Below, piece after piece: positions 44,136 to 55,274 of a stretch of 64,000 bases of DNA. A model generated the notes under the pieces. It worked only from the letters and a program-made list of their open reading frames with translations, was not told the DNA's origin and ran no database searches. A program made the translations under genes and the position numbers. The first letter of the stretch is position 1. Every line of letters starts with the position of its first letter. Location of the stretch: the NCBI GenBank assembly GCA_001247695.2, contig LGRX02033515.1:1-64000 (forward strand), given 5' to 3'. Source of the DNA: Cymbomonas tetramitiformis (lineage: Eukaryota > Chlorophyta > Pyramimonadophyceae > Pyramimonadales > Pyramimonadaceae).

Positions 44136-46061
44136 TCAAAAGTTCATGATATAATGGTATATGCAGAAGTAATGAAAGATTGATCCAGCTAATACAAACA
44201 CATGCCATATTGCATGGTCCATGTGCTTGTTTCTCACGAAGAAAGGAATACCTCCAGTGTAACTGAGACCGCCCAAAACAAGCAGCTTTACAGCGTCGTG
44301 CGGAAGGAGCTTTAGCATGTCTGGGATAACGATAAGGGCAGACCACCCCGTAACCAAATATAATGTCAGTGACAATCTCCCTTTCCAGCCACACAGCCTT
44401 TGGCGAAATCGTGTCGTATCTTGCTCCTCATCATTGTCTGCCTCAGTGCGTTCTAAAATTATCCTGCCTCTTTGATGCCAGGATTGGTCAGCAGCGGATG
44501 GGATGATCTCCGTGCATATGCCACAAACACCACATATCCATATCACGGTGAGAAGGTGCACAGACCATATTGGTTTATTAGCAAACACAATTCCAAGAAA
44601 TGGAGTGTATGTACCAGCGATTAGCAGGTAAATTGCGCCTTGATCAAGTATTTTAAAGAGTGCCCGGACATGTTTGGTCATGTAAAAGCTGTGGTACAAA
44701 GTCGATGAAATATACAATACACACAGGGATGTGCAGTATATCGCTATACACCAAGCACGTCGAAGCGTAGATGCGGAGGTGGTTGGGTCAGTGACATCCC
44801 AATGGTCACCCGCTGCGTCCAGCATATCTTTGATATCGTGATGACTGGCTGTTTTACTAATCATAAACACCGTCCCTATTATGCAGAGTACGAATCCAAG
44901 GCCGTGCGTTATGCTGCTCATGACCTCTGACATCACCATGTTACCTTCAGTATCGATGTCAATATGTGGGAGACCACATCGCTTGCGATACTCAAGAGCA
45001 CGTTCAATCTCTTGGACACCGGTCGACCGCATCCCATTGATCGAGAGGTCGACGCATCGTAACCGGGTGCAACGAGTTCTTACAACGAGATCAGCAAACA
45101 CGAGGGCACCTCGCTCTCCGAGCCGGCAGTTACACACATTCAGTACCTTCACCACTGGGTTTTCCCACAATGCAGTTGCCAAAGCTAAGGCGCCGTGTGG
45201 ACCAATTCGGTTGTGCGGTAGATACAGGGCATCGATCTGTCTCGCAGCCATAATGATCTCGCCAAGGACAACGGCGCCATTAGAAGTAATGCGCGCACGC
45301 GAAAAGTCCATCGACGTAAACTGAAGGGCAGGAAAATAAAAAATGCTTTCGCATAAGGGCAACATGCTCTTGTCGGAGAATTTATCGGACACGCGCAGTT
45401 TTCTTCGTCCGAAACGAATCGCGATTAGAACGCCAGAGTCTGGAGGGACATCATAATCTCGACAAGACTTGATATAGAATTGGGTGATCAATTTAGCAAT
45501 GCCCGCAGTTGTCGTCTTTATTTCCGATGACGACCCTTTTGCTGCTCCCGCAGAAGGCAGATCAAACGTCGATAGCTTCAGTATCTCATCATCGCTGCTG
45601 CCCGCAAGCCAGACATGCTTCCCGTGCTGACGGCCATCGAAGAATTCAGGCTGATGCGTTCCTGGACAATCATTGGATTTAGAATACCGATGGCTACCAT
45701 GCTGATTTGCGCCCGCGTTCATCGCCAGTATATTCGTGTCGCTGCTAACCGCACGGAGTCGCTGTATCTTCTGAGACCCCACGCATATATCGTCACCTGA
45801 TACGTAGAGGGCTGGTTTCTTTAGCGGTGATGATGGGATCGTCGATGGGTGCATACAACTCCCTTCAACACGAGCACGGTCTGAACCGATATCATCGTGG
45901 ATTTCTTGCATGATCACCGACTGCCGACCAGCCGATGGCGTAAACTTTTTTCGAAGAGCGAGATTGAAGAGAAGCTGCTGGGAAACGCAACCTCGATAAG
46001 ATGGACTGTGTGACTGCACGCACAGGCACTCGCGCGTATACGAATATGGTGGTCGAGAATC
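44136..46061 (-). CDS. LRR domain fused to hemolysin-III/PAQR membrane domain
   Basis: Open from a good acceptor (TCTCTCTTCATAG at 46062-46074) to the stop near 44136; the first in-frame ATG is at 45911 (MQEIHDDIGSD). An N-terminal region of about 200 residues leads to ribonuclease-inhibitor-type leucine-rich repeats (ALYLPHNRIGPHGALALATA, LNVCNCRLGERGALVFADL, CVDLSINGMRSTGVQEIE). A seven-helix hemolysin-III/PAQR domain follows: ITHGLGFVLCIIGTVF, STLYHSFYM, LDQGAIYLLIAGTYTPF and HAIWHVFVLAGSIFHYF. The Ser/His, Asp and His-x3-His positions match the family's metal site. PAQR proteins are membrane receptors or ceramidase-like hydrolases. An upstream exon is likely, because the frame is open past the ATG to the acceptor. 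Intact, single long exon, a host gene. Confidence 0.8.
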   Translation of the reverse strand, partial: DSRPPYSYTRECLCVQSHSPSYRGCVSQQLLFNLALRKKFTPSAGRQSVIMQEIHDDIGSDRARVEGSCMHPSTIPSSPLKKPALYVSGDDICVGSQKIQRLRAVSSDTNILAMNAGANQHGSHRYSKSNDCPGTHQPEFFDGRQHGKHVWLAGSSDDEILKLSTFDLPSAGAAKGSSSEIKTTTAGIAKLITQFYIKSCRDYDVPPDSGVLIAIRFGRRKLRVSDKFSDKSMLPLCESIFYFPALQFTSMDFSRARITSNGAVVLGEIIMAARQIDALYLPHNRIGPHGALALATALWENPVVKVLNVCNCRLGERGALVFADLVVRTRCTRLRCVDLSINGMRSTGVQEIERALEYRKRCGLPHIDIDTEGNMVMSEVMSSITHGLGFVLCIIGTVFMISKTASHHDIKDMLDAAGDHWDVTDPTTSASTLRRAWCIAIYCTSLCVLYISSTLYHSFYMTKHVRALFKILDQGAIYLLIAGTYTPFLGIVFANKPIWSVHLLTVIWICGVCGICTEIIPSAADQSWHQRGRIILERTEADNDEEQDTTRFRQRLCGWKGRLSLTLYLVTGWSALIVIPDMLKLLPHDAVKLLVLGGLSYTGGIPFFVRNKHMDHAIWHVFVLAGSIFHYFCIYHYIMNF

Positions 46062-47785
46062 CTATGAAGAGAGAGAAAACTATATGTCAGTACATGCGGT
46101 ATTCACGTGCTCCACGTCTGCAGATGCCACTCGAAGTTTTGCATAAGAATGGTTCAAATACTAATACTATAATGCACCTCTATGTAATCGATCGACTACC
46201 GTGCGGCACAACCGAGCATATGGTTCGAGCATTTCGAATATTACGGTACACGGCGCAGTCGCTACGGTCGCTATACAGCAGGCCCCGGAAAATATCGGGG
46301 CGCAATCTTTCTACGTAATTGGCATCCACCGAGTTTGCGATTGCAAATGGTTCGAATTCAAGATTCGAATCAAGATATCTAACCCTTTCATAAACGCTGC
46401 GCGTGCATGCGCTCCCAACCAACGCACAAAATGTGTCCATCATCGGCTGCCGTGGACGATATGCGGCGATTTTATGTTTTGCCAGTCGTTCTGAAATGGA
46501 TACATCGGACGGCACTGTTCACTCACTGTTCCCGATTCCCATCGAGGGGACTTCGGCATCACGCTTCGATCGCGCTCGTCGTGCTCACGGAAAATGCGAA
46601 CGATGGACGCTCGATATTGTTTTGGCCGTTGGATGACATCGATATTGCGAAGTCGGGGGATGTTAAGCGACAATGAGCATTTGACCGTCGGATCGCGATT
46701 TGACCCGATGGTCAATAAATTATATTTCGCACATCTTACGGCGAGAGCAAAAAATTAATAACCAGGTCTGACATGTTTTGCGAATAAAGCAAAAAATATG
46801 GGACGCATGAATGCCTGTCTTGCACTTGGGAGTGTGCAATGCACGTTCAATCATTACGTGCGTGCCTTATGAGAGCGAAAATTATGCCAAACCCTCACGT
46901 GCATGCCTCGCACCTGAGAAAAAAGTGCGTTGTTCCTCATCTTGTGCGCGATGCGTGCACTGATTGCACACCGTATTTTCCATGATGAAGACGTTGGATT
47001 TCTCAGCGCTGCATATACATTTGAGGCACACAAGCACATGCAACTAGTCCACACTGTGCCCACTCCGTGCCCGATATTTGAGTGCGCACATTGATAGGCA
47101 TCCGGGCATATTGCATGTACAATGAGTATAAATTTATACTTGTTGCTGACGTATGGCAAATCACTGTTATGTCTGACCAAATTCAGAGGCAGTCGCAGCA
47201 GGCAAATCGACTTGCTCGCTAACGATATGCATAATGGGACCATTATACTCCCCTTTTTTGGAAACCCCAAAAGCAGAACACTCTTTATAAGGACTATTTC
47301 TCTCCATCGACATCTTGTGACAATTTATGTGGCACACAATATATGCTGGCTCCAAGCCTCCAAGCCAACGCAGACAAACCTACATGAGTGAAATGTGTTT
47401 GGTCCCTAACAAAAACACCGGCACTGGCAATCGTATATGCCATGCACCATACATGCCATGCATCCGGTGACTGTTTCTTCAGGTGTGGAGCACCACGGAC
47501 ACTCATCAGTTTACAATGTACCACGCGTTTGAGGACTTTCGTGCAGTTTGGATGAACGCAACATGTAGGTCATTTGTTTTTGGAATTCGCGCCCCCTGCC
47601 TTGCTTTTCTTTGTTCTTGCCTTGCCAATTATTTCTTTGGGACCGACACTGTTTGACACTGCAGGAATGCACCCAACATCACTATCATCCCTGTTCAGCC
47701 CACATAGCAACTGACTCAGCGCCAAGAACGATCTGTGCAATATTCGCTACGAAGCACCTCACAATATTTTCTAACAGATACAGAG
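46062..47785. other. upstream flank of LRR-HlyIII gene
   Basis: It should contain a first exon and promoter of the minus-strand gene, but none can be fixed. Scattered frames (for example 47294-47524 minus) have faint membrane-protein character without a secure family match. Confidence 0.35.
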
Positions 47786-48025
47786 TCAAAGCCAAAGCCT
47801 GTCCGTGCACAGTCGGTACGGTGGGTGAAATGCAAAGAATTGCGCCTGAAAGAACGGCTGCAGCGCAACGCACGCTGTATAGTCCGCTGCTTCCACTTGC
47901 GGTACATCCTTAATCATCGAGAGAAACATAAAAGGTATTGAGAGCACCATTACCAACATTGGCGCCATCCGCAGCAAAGCCGTTGGATCCAACTGCAACA
48001 GTCCACGCTTCCCCAGATCAGAAAC
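47786..48025 (-). CDS. possible exon of an unrecognised minus-strand gene
   Basis: After an acceptor-like TTCAG at 48026-48030 the frame reads VSDLGKRGLLQLDPTALL, then a hydrophobic helix (MAPMLVMVLSIPFMFLSMI) and KDVPQVEAADYTACVALQ. The splice acceptor and helix are suggestive only, and the donor is not fixed. Confidence 0.25.
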   Translation of the reverse strand, partial: VSDLGKRGLLQLDPTALLRMAPMLVMVLSIPFMFLSMIKDVPQVEAADYTACVALQPFFQAQFFAFHPPYRLCTDRLWL

Positions 48026-48815
48026 CTGAATTCATAAATTCAAATTACATCACTCGATGATTCCTCCAGATTGGCAGGCTAAGACTTTGAGAAATGTTCC
48101 AACAAACAAACAGACCTCAGAAGCCGTGCACTTCAGCCAATTTTACAGCAGAACTGCTTATCGTTGCCCCCCCCTGTCCTTGTTGCGAGGACGCCCCTCA
48201 CAGGAATCGTGTGATCAGTGTGCACAAGTGCCACACTGCTCATAGAGGAGCATGCTAGATGTTAGTGAAGAGGGAGGCTTACGCGGCTAGTGGTGGAGCA
48301 CGCTTCCAGAGCCAAAAGAAATTATCTCACGAGGCAGGAAGCATTCGTGTGTAGGCTCACAAATTGAAGTGCCTTGCTAAACGCCTCATTCAAAGACCTC
48401 ACCTTGAGAGTTGTCCAAAAAACTGCCAAGTGATGCTGCCATTCGGAGGATGCTGTTGGATTGAGCGAGCATCCTGTCTTAACGCCCACACTCGCTTAGA
48501 AGGTCTTGGAGATGCCGCGCCAAATTTACCGTACAAGAATAGCACCTCTCCCTAAGAGTTATAATGGCTTCCCTTCACCTGTGTCCTTATTCACACGTAC
48601 TGCTGACACTGCGAATGCTGCAGGGATGCCAAGCAACGTTAGCATCTTTCGCTAAGAGTGCATGTGACTTTTCCCTTAACCTGGTGTAGTCTTCCGCACC
48701 GACCACTCAAACTTACTTAGCATGCTGCAGGGATGTCATGCAACGTTAGCACTCCTCTCTCTGATTTGGAACGACTTCTACTTTTAAAGTTGCGAGAAGG
48801 AAAAGTGTTCCCCCT
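48026..48815. other. spacer, nothing secure
   Basis: No secure gene. Two loosely related blocks containing CTGCAGGGATGYCA-GCAACGTTAGCA occur near 48620-48655 and 48725-48755 and suggest an old duplication. Confidence 0.35.
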
Positions 48816-49705
48816 CGCTCTATCACAGCACAAAATCAACATACTTGTATAGGGAAAGTGCGCCATCTTGCTATGTAACAGATGTTCCACACATAGGGAA
48901 AGTGCGCCGTCTTGCTCTATCATGGCGTATGTTCAACATATAGTGAAAGTGTGCCGTCTCGCTCTATCACGGCACATGCTCAACACATAGGGACAGTGCG
49001 CCGTCTTGCTCTATTACGGCACACGCTCAACATATAGGGAAAGTGCGCCGTCTTGCTCTATCACGGCACACGCTCAACATATAGGGAAAGTGTGCCATCT
49101 TGCTCTATCACGACATATGTTCCACACATAGGGAACGTCGCCCAAATCTTGCTCTATCGTGGCATATGTTCCACACATAGGAGAGAAGTGCGCCGTCTTG
49201 CTCTATCCGGCACAAATTCAACATATAGGAAAGTGCGCCGTCTTGCTCTATCACGGCATATGTTCCACTCACAAGGAAAGTGTGCCGTCTTGCTCTATCA
49301 CGGCACATATTCGACATATTGGGAAAGTGTGCCATCTTGCTCGACCACGGCATATGTTCCACACATAGGGAACGTGCACCGTCTCGCTCTATCACGGCAC
49401 ACACTCAACATATATGGAGAGTGCGCCGTCTTGCTCTATCACGGCATATGTTCCACATATAGTGAAAGTGCACCGTCTTGCTCGAACCCAACGCATTTAC
49501 ACATATAGGGAAAGTGCACCGTCTTGCTCTATCACAACGTATCTCCACATATAGGGAAAGTGTGCCATCTTGCTCTATCATGTCATGCGTTCCACACATC
49601 CGGAAAGTGCGCCATCTTGCTGTATCACAGCATAAGCTCCACACATAGTTAAAGTGCGCCGTCTTGCTCTATCACGGCAAACCTTCAACATATGGGTTGG
49701 CCACT
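48816..49705. repeat. 48-bp minisatellite, about 18 units
   Basis: Unit of roughly 47-48 bp: GGGAAAGTGCGCCGTC, then TTGCTCTATCACGGC, then AYATGYTCMACACATA. Units vary at CACG/CATG and TATA/CACATA. Because 48 is divisible by three, a frame such as 49053-49508 stays open and reads a 16-residue repeat, but there is no other sign of a gene. Confidence 0.85.
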
Positions 49706-50372
49706 CACCTTGCAGCTGCTTGCGATCGCAGAAGCTACCAAGCTTTCTGTCCGAGCAAACCCACATGTTAGAGGCGGAACTTGACGGGTGCACAACTGGT
49801 GACGGTCAACGGCCATCCCGAGTAAGCGGAGGTGCAGCCAGTTGCGGCCTACCGCCAACCACAGAAAGCGCATGCATTGAACCTCACAGCAACTTGCGAG
49901 AGTGAGTGCAGATACTGCCGCTGAAAGCTAGCAGCCGGTGCATGTTACGGGACCGCAGATGGTAAGAGCGTGCGTGGGGCCTTCTGGTGATGCGGAGCAT
50001 CTGAATGGCAAGAGGAAGGCGCAGGCATTGTTGGTGACTACGAGATCACCGCTACTTATGGATCGTTCTGAGTTGATCAAGGAAGTCAAGGGCAACCGTC
50101 AGCGTTGTGCCAACCGCGTTGCTGCATGCGAAATTTCCTTTTCTCGAATCTTCTCAAAAATGAGATGTGAGTGTATGCTGGTCGGTCTATCCTTTTCTCA
50201 AATCTTCTCAAAAAAGAGATGTGAGAGTATGCTGGTCGGTCTTTACGAATAGAGAGTCATTCCGGTGGTGATAATTTTCCACGACACATGTTTTTCACCG
50301 GCTGGCATGAGGCTTCCGAGCGACAAGTAAGTTGCGGAGGGTGTAAATCTAGAACGTAAAGTGGTCACGTAC
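49706..50372. other. spacer with a 60-bp tandem duplication
   Basis: Near 50135-50250 a segment containing CCTTTTCTCRAATCTTCTC, ending GAGTRTATGCTGGTCGGTCT, is present twice in tandem. The plus-strand frame at about 49950-50130 (KRKAQALLVTTRSPLLMDRS, KEVKGNRQRCANRVA) looks protein-like but cannot be assigned. Confidence 0.35.
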
Positions 50373-51327
50373 CTTTTGTGCAAGCTGTCTAACAACGCCC
50401 TCTTGTAGTCCGTTGTGATTCTGACGCACTGAAAGGGAAGGAGTGTCCGTGATATGTAAGTACTCTGGAGCACGGGTAGGAGGAACCCGGAAATAACTTC
50501 AAAAGAGAGCTTAGCGAGACGCTCACCAGCTCGCCGAGATAAGGATCGATGTAAGGAGCCTCATTGTAGTTGGGCCGAGCATCTTTTTCAAAGTATTTTC
50601 TCCCATGAAAGGTCTCCACCCTGTGAGCACAATGTGACAAAGCGTGAGTGCACCTCGACTTCGACAACAGGTTTGGGCTGCTATTCGTTGAGCTGCAGCT
50701 AGGGTTCTGTCTCAAGGGCTTTCCCCGTCGGCCGTTTGTCTGTCGACAGCAGTGGTTAGAATTGACTTTCTGCTTCAGCAGGTCATCTGTGCCTCACGTC
50801 GTGCGGGATACTCAGAACTGTCGCGTGAAGCACCATGCAGTGCCGTGCGGAGCACCGAGAGTTGGCGCACGGAGTGCCAGCAAGTATCACAATCACCAGG
50901 CAACCGCCAAGGTACAAGATATTTTATCAAGACGAGAAAATCCATCTTCAGGAGCGGCGCTAGACGGTAATCTTTTGAAGGCGCGCCGCAGATCAGCCTG
51001 CCTGACCTGCGATATTGCGCGAGTAATGTGCTGTTGCAAATAGTCGACATGATGTCCTCCACGTACTGCTCACTGCCCTGCTTAAGCACGTGCAAAACCT
51101 TGAAATTCAGTCGGTGACTGCAAACCGCTGAAGCTCTGACATCGGCCATTCTTGCAACGTGGTCCAAGATCCATGGTTCACGAAGGTGCAGGAAGCTCCG
51201 CAGAGGGATCATTCGCCTCTTTCCATCGTTGGCACTATCCCGAGATGTTCCAGAGCAGCAAACTCACTGTGTAAGGAACTTGCTTCTGCTCTCCGTCTTG
51301 CGTGATTGTGATGTACTTGTCTTTCAA
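50373..51327 (-). CDS. spliced gene fragment, product not recognised
   Basis: Minus-strand exons with agreeing phases. 51268-51327 reads LKDKYITITQDGEQKQVPYT, bounded by CAG and GTGAGT. 51007-51218 reads FLHLREPWILDHVARMADVR, then LKQGSEQYVEDIMSTI, ending with two bases at a GTCAGG donor. 50527-50620 starts with one base and reads VETFHGRKYFEKDARPNY, then YIDPYLGEL at GTGAGC. 50373-50428 reads CVRITTDYKRALLDSLHK, to GTACGT. Introns would be 49, 386 and 98 bp. The last three exons are well supported; the first has an alternative frame joining it to sequence at 51463. I do not recognise the protein. Confidence 0.5.
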
Positions 51328-52131
51328 CTGCGTCTCCGATTTGCACTTTGAGCCGCCAGTCTCTCAGGAAGTAAAAGGAAATTTCTAAAAGCTGAACCCA
51401 GTGAATACCTGTGGCGACGGTGCAAAGACAACATTCGCAAGCGACCGCACTATAGCGCGACATCCTGTCAACGAAAGAAAGTCAGAATACAACAAAGATC
51501 GACTGAACCGAAAGTTTTGGGGTGGACATACCCTCACAGCCTAGCTCGCCTGTGATGGGAACGGCAGAAACTGACAGACAGGAGGTAAACAAGAAGAGAA
51601 ATCCCTTCATCTCTTTCAGCAACCTTGATGTTGGTTGTTGCCCTCGCTTTCTGGACTTCGTTTTCGTTTTGCTCCTGTTTACTCGCTGTGGATGTCAGAG
51701 TTTTACCGAAATTTCTTTTGGGGGAATGATACCGAACGATTTTTTTGTCGAAGATCGCAATGGTTCCACCACCTTGCACCTATCCACCCGACTGGGTGAC
51801 ATGACAATGACATTCCCGTCCGTGTCACTGCGTGACACTCGACCTACTCGTGTGTCCGTGGTGATGGTGGTCGTGGTCCGTGTCCTTGTGGCACCTTGAG
51901 TTGGGGCTTGGGCTTCCCCTTCCTCTACAGCCTACTGTATGTGTCACCCTCTAGCTGACCACGACGAGAGCCTCCGGAAACCGGGAAAGCGATTTTCCCA
52001 CAGTTTAGACTGTTTTTTTTTTCTGTAAGGTCCGGAGGTTACGACCATGTTCGTGTGGGGTTACACGTGTTCTGGGCCGGCGTCTCCACAAATAAAGAAA
52101 TAACAATTTCGATATTGTATAGGGTTACAAA
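51328..52131. other. spacer left of the gag-only element
   Basis: No gene seen. A CCGTGTCACTGCGTGACACTCG palindromic patch lies near 51818-51840. Immediately before the element, GTATAGGG and CCCTATAC form an inverted pair (52117-52139), so the element inserted at the edge of a palindrome. Confidence 0.4.
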
Positions 52132-52139
52132 CCCTATAC

Positions 52140-52388
52140 TGGAATATCCTAGTTCACTAGATATCAGAAACTCCCGAACTGTGTGGATAAACTCATGAGA
52201 TAAATAAACCCTAAGCTAGATATACCCGGAACGGTCTCGGACGGTTTCGGAGTCTAGCCTACCTGTGACACAGCGTGTGTCACAGCACGAACCTATAGAT
52301 CAGTCAGCAGTCCAGTGTTGGTCCTAGGAGTCTGTCATAGGGGCCTGACCGGGACTCCCAGTCAGGGCTGCCTATACAGATTTCAGCA
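52140..52388. repeat. LTR, low-coordinate copy (3' LTR for the minus-strand gag)
   Basis: TG...CA ends. It carries an internal palindrome with arms CTGTGACAC and GTGTCACAG near 52263-52285. The adjacent internal sequence is purine-rich on the minus strand (GCTGGGGTGGTG), a possible polypurine tract. Confidence 0.85.
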
Positions 52389-52706
52389 CACCACCCCAGC
52401 ACTGTGGGTGGTGACTGTCTAGGAGAGTCAGATAATGTAAGATAAGTTAGGGCAGGAGCCAGGTTGACAGACCTAACTGCTAATCCAACTGTGCAATTCT
52501 GAAACACAAATTGGAAACCCTCTAGCTAGCACAGGTGCAGAAACCTACGGGCATTGTGCACCCGCTAAACAACTGAAAGGCACCGAGCTAGCAAGCCAGA
52601 ATGTAACTTGTAGATGTCAAAAGCAAAACATAAACCAGAAAAGTTGTTGAAGTCACCGGAGTTCCGCACACCACCATGTCGGTGTGCATCCAGAGTGAAC
52701 AAGAAG

Positions 52707-55274
52707 TCAATCGACAGCACCAAAGTAGCCAGCGGTGGTCTCAATCAAGTCCGACCCGAAGGGAGGGTTCCCGAAAGGACCTCTCTCATGTAGAGCCACA
52801 CCGTAGAAGAAGGCCATGTCGAAGCTCAAATCTGCCTGAGCAAGATCCTGAAAGATGTCAGGGGGCTCGGGCGGCTCAAGCGGTGGCACATTGTCAGCCA
52901 CAAAGAAACCCTGAGCCGGGATCACGGATCCAACAAATTCATTCGTGGAGAAAATTGACGGAGTCTCCCAATCGAGATCACCACCAGGCGAAGGCAATCC
53001 CGCAGCCGACTGAGCATCGGGCACAGCTGCCACCCCCATGATCGAGATGCAAAGAACGAGGGAAAGGAGGAAAGGAATTCCCCATGGCCCAACCGTGGCA
53101 GGAAAGCCCCAGGGCGGCTTCCCACAACCGTAGGTCCTCTGCTCGTCCACGGGCGGCCCGGAAACATGATTGGCCGACGGAGGCGAACCCCGCGGCTTCA
53201 GCCGGAAGCTGCCGTCGGCAAAGTCCTCGTAGTCGTCGGTGTCGTAGCCGGTGAGGTCAACCGGCGCGATGGCGGCGTGGTTGACAGTCTGAACGAACCC
53301 AGGGAACTCACCGTCCGTCGTGGCAGTCACCCGCGCCGATTGAAGCGGCACGGGCTTCACATCCTCCTCCTGCGAGACAGGTATAGCAGGGGCCGGCACG
53401 GCGGATGCCGATGCCGCCGCACCACCTGCCGGAACCTGCTCCTCCGGCATGTTCCCCGCTGCCGCGGGGCCGCACACCAGAGCCGATGCACGCGGCTCGA
53501 GAACCGCCGGTGGTGGGAAGGATGCGTGGGTGTAGTGCACCTTGCAGTTTGCCGCGGCATGGACCTCCGCGGCGAGATCGTCCAGCCGCTGATGAATGTC
53601 GTCACCCGCGGGCTCGTCAGCAGGCTGCTGCAGCTCTACCGTGAAGCCGTAGGCGGACACGTCGATCCCGCCCACCGCACCCGCACAGAGTACCGCAGGC
53701 GGCCCGTACGTAGATGCCGCAGTGGCAAAAGCCTCGGCCCCATCGTCCGCCGCCTGCTGGAACAAGGCACACATGGCCAATGCACGCACCCCCTCCGCGT
53801 CCTCCTCGTCGATGGGAATGCAGAATGCCGCGGCCGAGTGCGGGGGATGCTGACGCCCGCCCAATGGACAGTCGCGGTAGAAATGGTACTGCTCACCTTT
53901 CCCCGCCTTCTTGCATTTCCCGCAAAAAGGCTTCGCCTTCTGATCGTCACGGTCAAAACCGACCGGAGGCAACGGGTGCGTGCCGACACGGAACCCCCGC
54001 TGCGTACCGCGCTGCTGCTGCTGCCGCTGCTGACGCTGCGGCTGCTGCCGCTGCTGCTGCGCCGGCGGTGCGTCCGCCCCGCGTTGCTGCCGTAGCAAGT
54101 CCTGAAGCTCGTTGATCTTGTTGAGGAGGGCGCCGTACTCGGTGCTGGAGAGCTGCGCGGAGATGCCGCTCTTGCCCGAGACTGCCTTCCCCGCCCCCGT
54201 CTGCGCCCAAGCCTGATAAATCTCCACCACAAGGGAGCGGAGAGACGCCAAGGAGACATGCGCGAGATCGGCCGCGAGAGGATACCGCACCTTGACCGCG
54301 GTGTAAAACACCGGGTCCAGCCGGTTGTACAGGGAGAGCTTCCTGGTCTCCTCGGTGGGTGTCCAGTCCGTAGCTTTGTTATCCCGCACCAGACGCTGTT
54401 CCCGAGCCAAGATGGGCTGCGGGTCAGTGTCTGCGGGATAACGCAACGCGGCGTGCTCCTCCTGGTGCGACTCACGTAGCGCCACAGGTACGCAGCCCTT
54501 GATGATGTCCACAAGAGCTCGCCGTCCATCACGGTCAGACGAGGCGTCGGTGCCAGTCAGCCAGACGTAGGCGTTGCTGTGTTTCTCGACAACCAGAGCC
54601 AGAACGTCGTAGAGCAAGCCGTTGACCTTGGTCACCACACGAGCCAGAGGGTCGTCGAGGTCAAAGGATGCCAGCTCCAGCCCAGCCGAATGAAACTCCG
54701 TACGCAGCTGCACCACCAGCTCGGAGAGGAGGCCAGCGTCGTCCGTACCGCGAAAATGGTGCTTTTTGTCCCCAAGGACATCCTCTCGGACACCCTTGGC
54801 CCATTGGCGGTGCAGCCGCGTTTTGTAGACGTCGTCAACCAGCTTGCTCTGCTCCTGCAAGTACTTCCTGGTCGCCACGTCTGCATCCTCGTTGGAATTC
54901 GGAGCGGGGGTCGGAACAGTTGGCGTACGCACCGTCGGACTGTTCCGAACCCCGTCTAATAGCCTCAGTGAGGCGTCGATGTCACTGTCCCTGTCCAGGG
55001 ACTTCTTCGCTCGGGTCAACATGCCCATACTCTGAAAAGCCAGAGGGGAGGTGGTACGCAGTCGCGCGGTTGGGTGTGGTAGCGGAAAAATGGTAACGGT
55101 CAGCAGCGGAGAGGAGCTAAGAGAGTGGAGCGGCGAGGGGCACTCGAAGATGTCGTCTAAGTCGAAGGTGTCGCGAACACCAGCCCAGAAAACAGTAACC
55201 AGCAGGGCCAGTGCCGGTGCAAAACTGGATCCGAACATTGCTAAGACTAGTCCGTAACGAGGCGCGGTCCCCAT
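52707..55274 (-). CDS. gag protein with zinc knuckle and C-terminal membrane segment
   Basis: Start ATG at 55274 (MGTAPRYGLV), giving 855 residues; an alternative start is MGMLTRAKKSLD near 55027. The longer form has a hydrophobic N-terminus (FAPALALLVTVFWAGV). The capsid-like region includes LHRQWAKGVRED, FDLDDPLARVVTKVNGLLYD, AREQRLVRDNKATDWTPTEE and DPVFYTAVKVRYPL. A Gln-rich stretch is followed by a CX2CX9HX4C knuckle (FCGKCKKAG, then YHFYRDCPLGG). The C-terminal part has acidic DTDDYEDFADG, then GCGKPPWGF and a membrane helix (PFLLSLVLCISIMGVAAV), then an acidic/aromatic tail. Gag would assemble particles and package RNA; the membrane helix is unusual. The frame is intact. Confidence 0.8.
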   Translation of the reverse strand: MGTAPRYGLVLAMFGSSFAPALALLVTVFWAGVRDTFDLDDIFECPSPLHSLSSSPLLTVTIFPLPHPTARLRTTSPLAFQSMGMLTRAKKSLDRDSDIDASLRLLDGVRNSPTVRTPTVPTPAPNSNEDADVATRKYLQEQSKLVDDVYKTRLHRQWAKGVREDVLGDKKHHFRGTDDAGLLSELVVQLRTEFHSAGLELASFDLDDPLARVVTKVNGLLYDVLALVVEKHSNAYVWLTGTDASSDRDGRRALVDIIKGCVPVALRESHQEEHAALRYPADTDPQPILAREQRLVRDNKATDWTPTEETRKLSLYNRLDPVFYTAVKVRYPLAADLAHVSLASLRSLVVEIYQAWAQTGAGKAVSGKSGISAQLSSTEYGALLNKINELQDLLRQQRGADAPPAQQQRQQPQRQQRQQQQRGTQRGFRVGTHPLPPVGFDRDDQKAKPFCGKCKKAGKGEQYHFYRDCPLGGRQHPPHSAAAFCIPIDEEDAEGVRALAMCALFQQAADDGAEAFATAASTYGPPAVLCAGAVGGIDVSAYGFTVELQQPADEPAGDDIHQRLDDLAAEVHAAANCKVHYTHASFPPPAVLEPRASALVCGPAAAGNMPEEQVPAGGAAASASAVPAPAIPVSQEEDVKPVPLQSARVTATTDGEFPGFVQTVNHAAIAPVDLTGYDTDDYEDFADGSFRLKPRGSPPSANHVSGPPVDEQRTYGCGKPPWGFPATVGPWGIPFLLSLVLCISIMGVAAVPDAQSAAGLPSPGGDLDWETPSIFSTNEFVGSVIPAQGFFVADNVPPLEPPEPPDIFQDLAQADLSFDMAFFYGVALHERGPFGNPPFGSDLIETTAGYFGAVD

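Noticed and set aside
47294..47524. Second PAQR-like fragment (AWHVW near 47.45 kb)
   Set aside because: The match to the hemolysin-III end is only a few residues and the flanking frames are broken; too weak to call.
48816..49705. CRISPR-like array
   Set aside because: Units are contiguous minisatellite repeats of about 48 bp without unique spacers, and the genome is eukaryotic.
51007..51218. Possible histone H3-like helix (LNFKVLHVLKQGSEQY)
   Set aside because: A few positions match the H3 core helix (L-F...V..L...SE-Y), but the rest, including the C-terminal helix, only fits by changing frame. The splice phases support a different continuation.
53166..54115. Long plus-strand ORFs across 53-54 kb
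   Set aside because: They are Arg/Pro-rich shadows of the GC-rich gag on the minus strand, which has all recognisable motifs.
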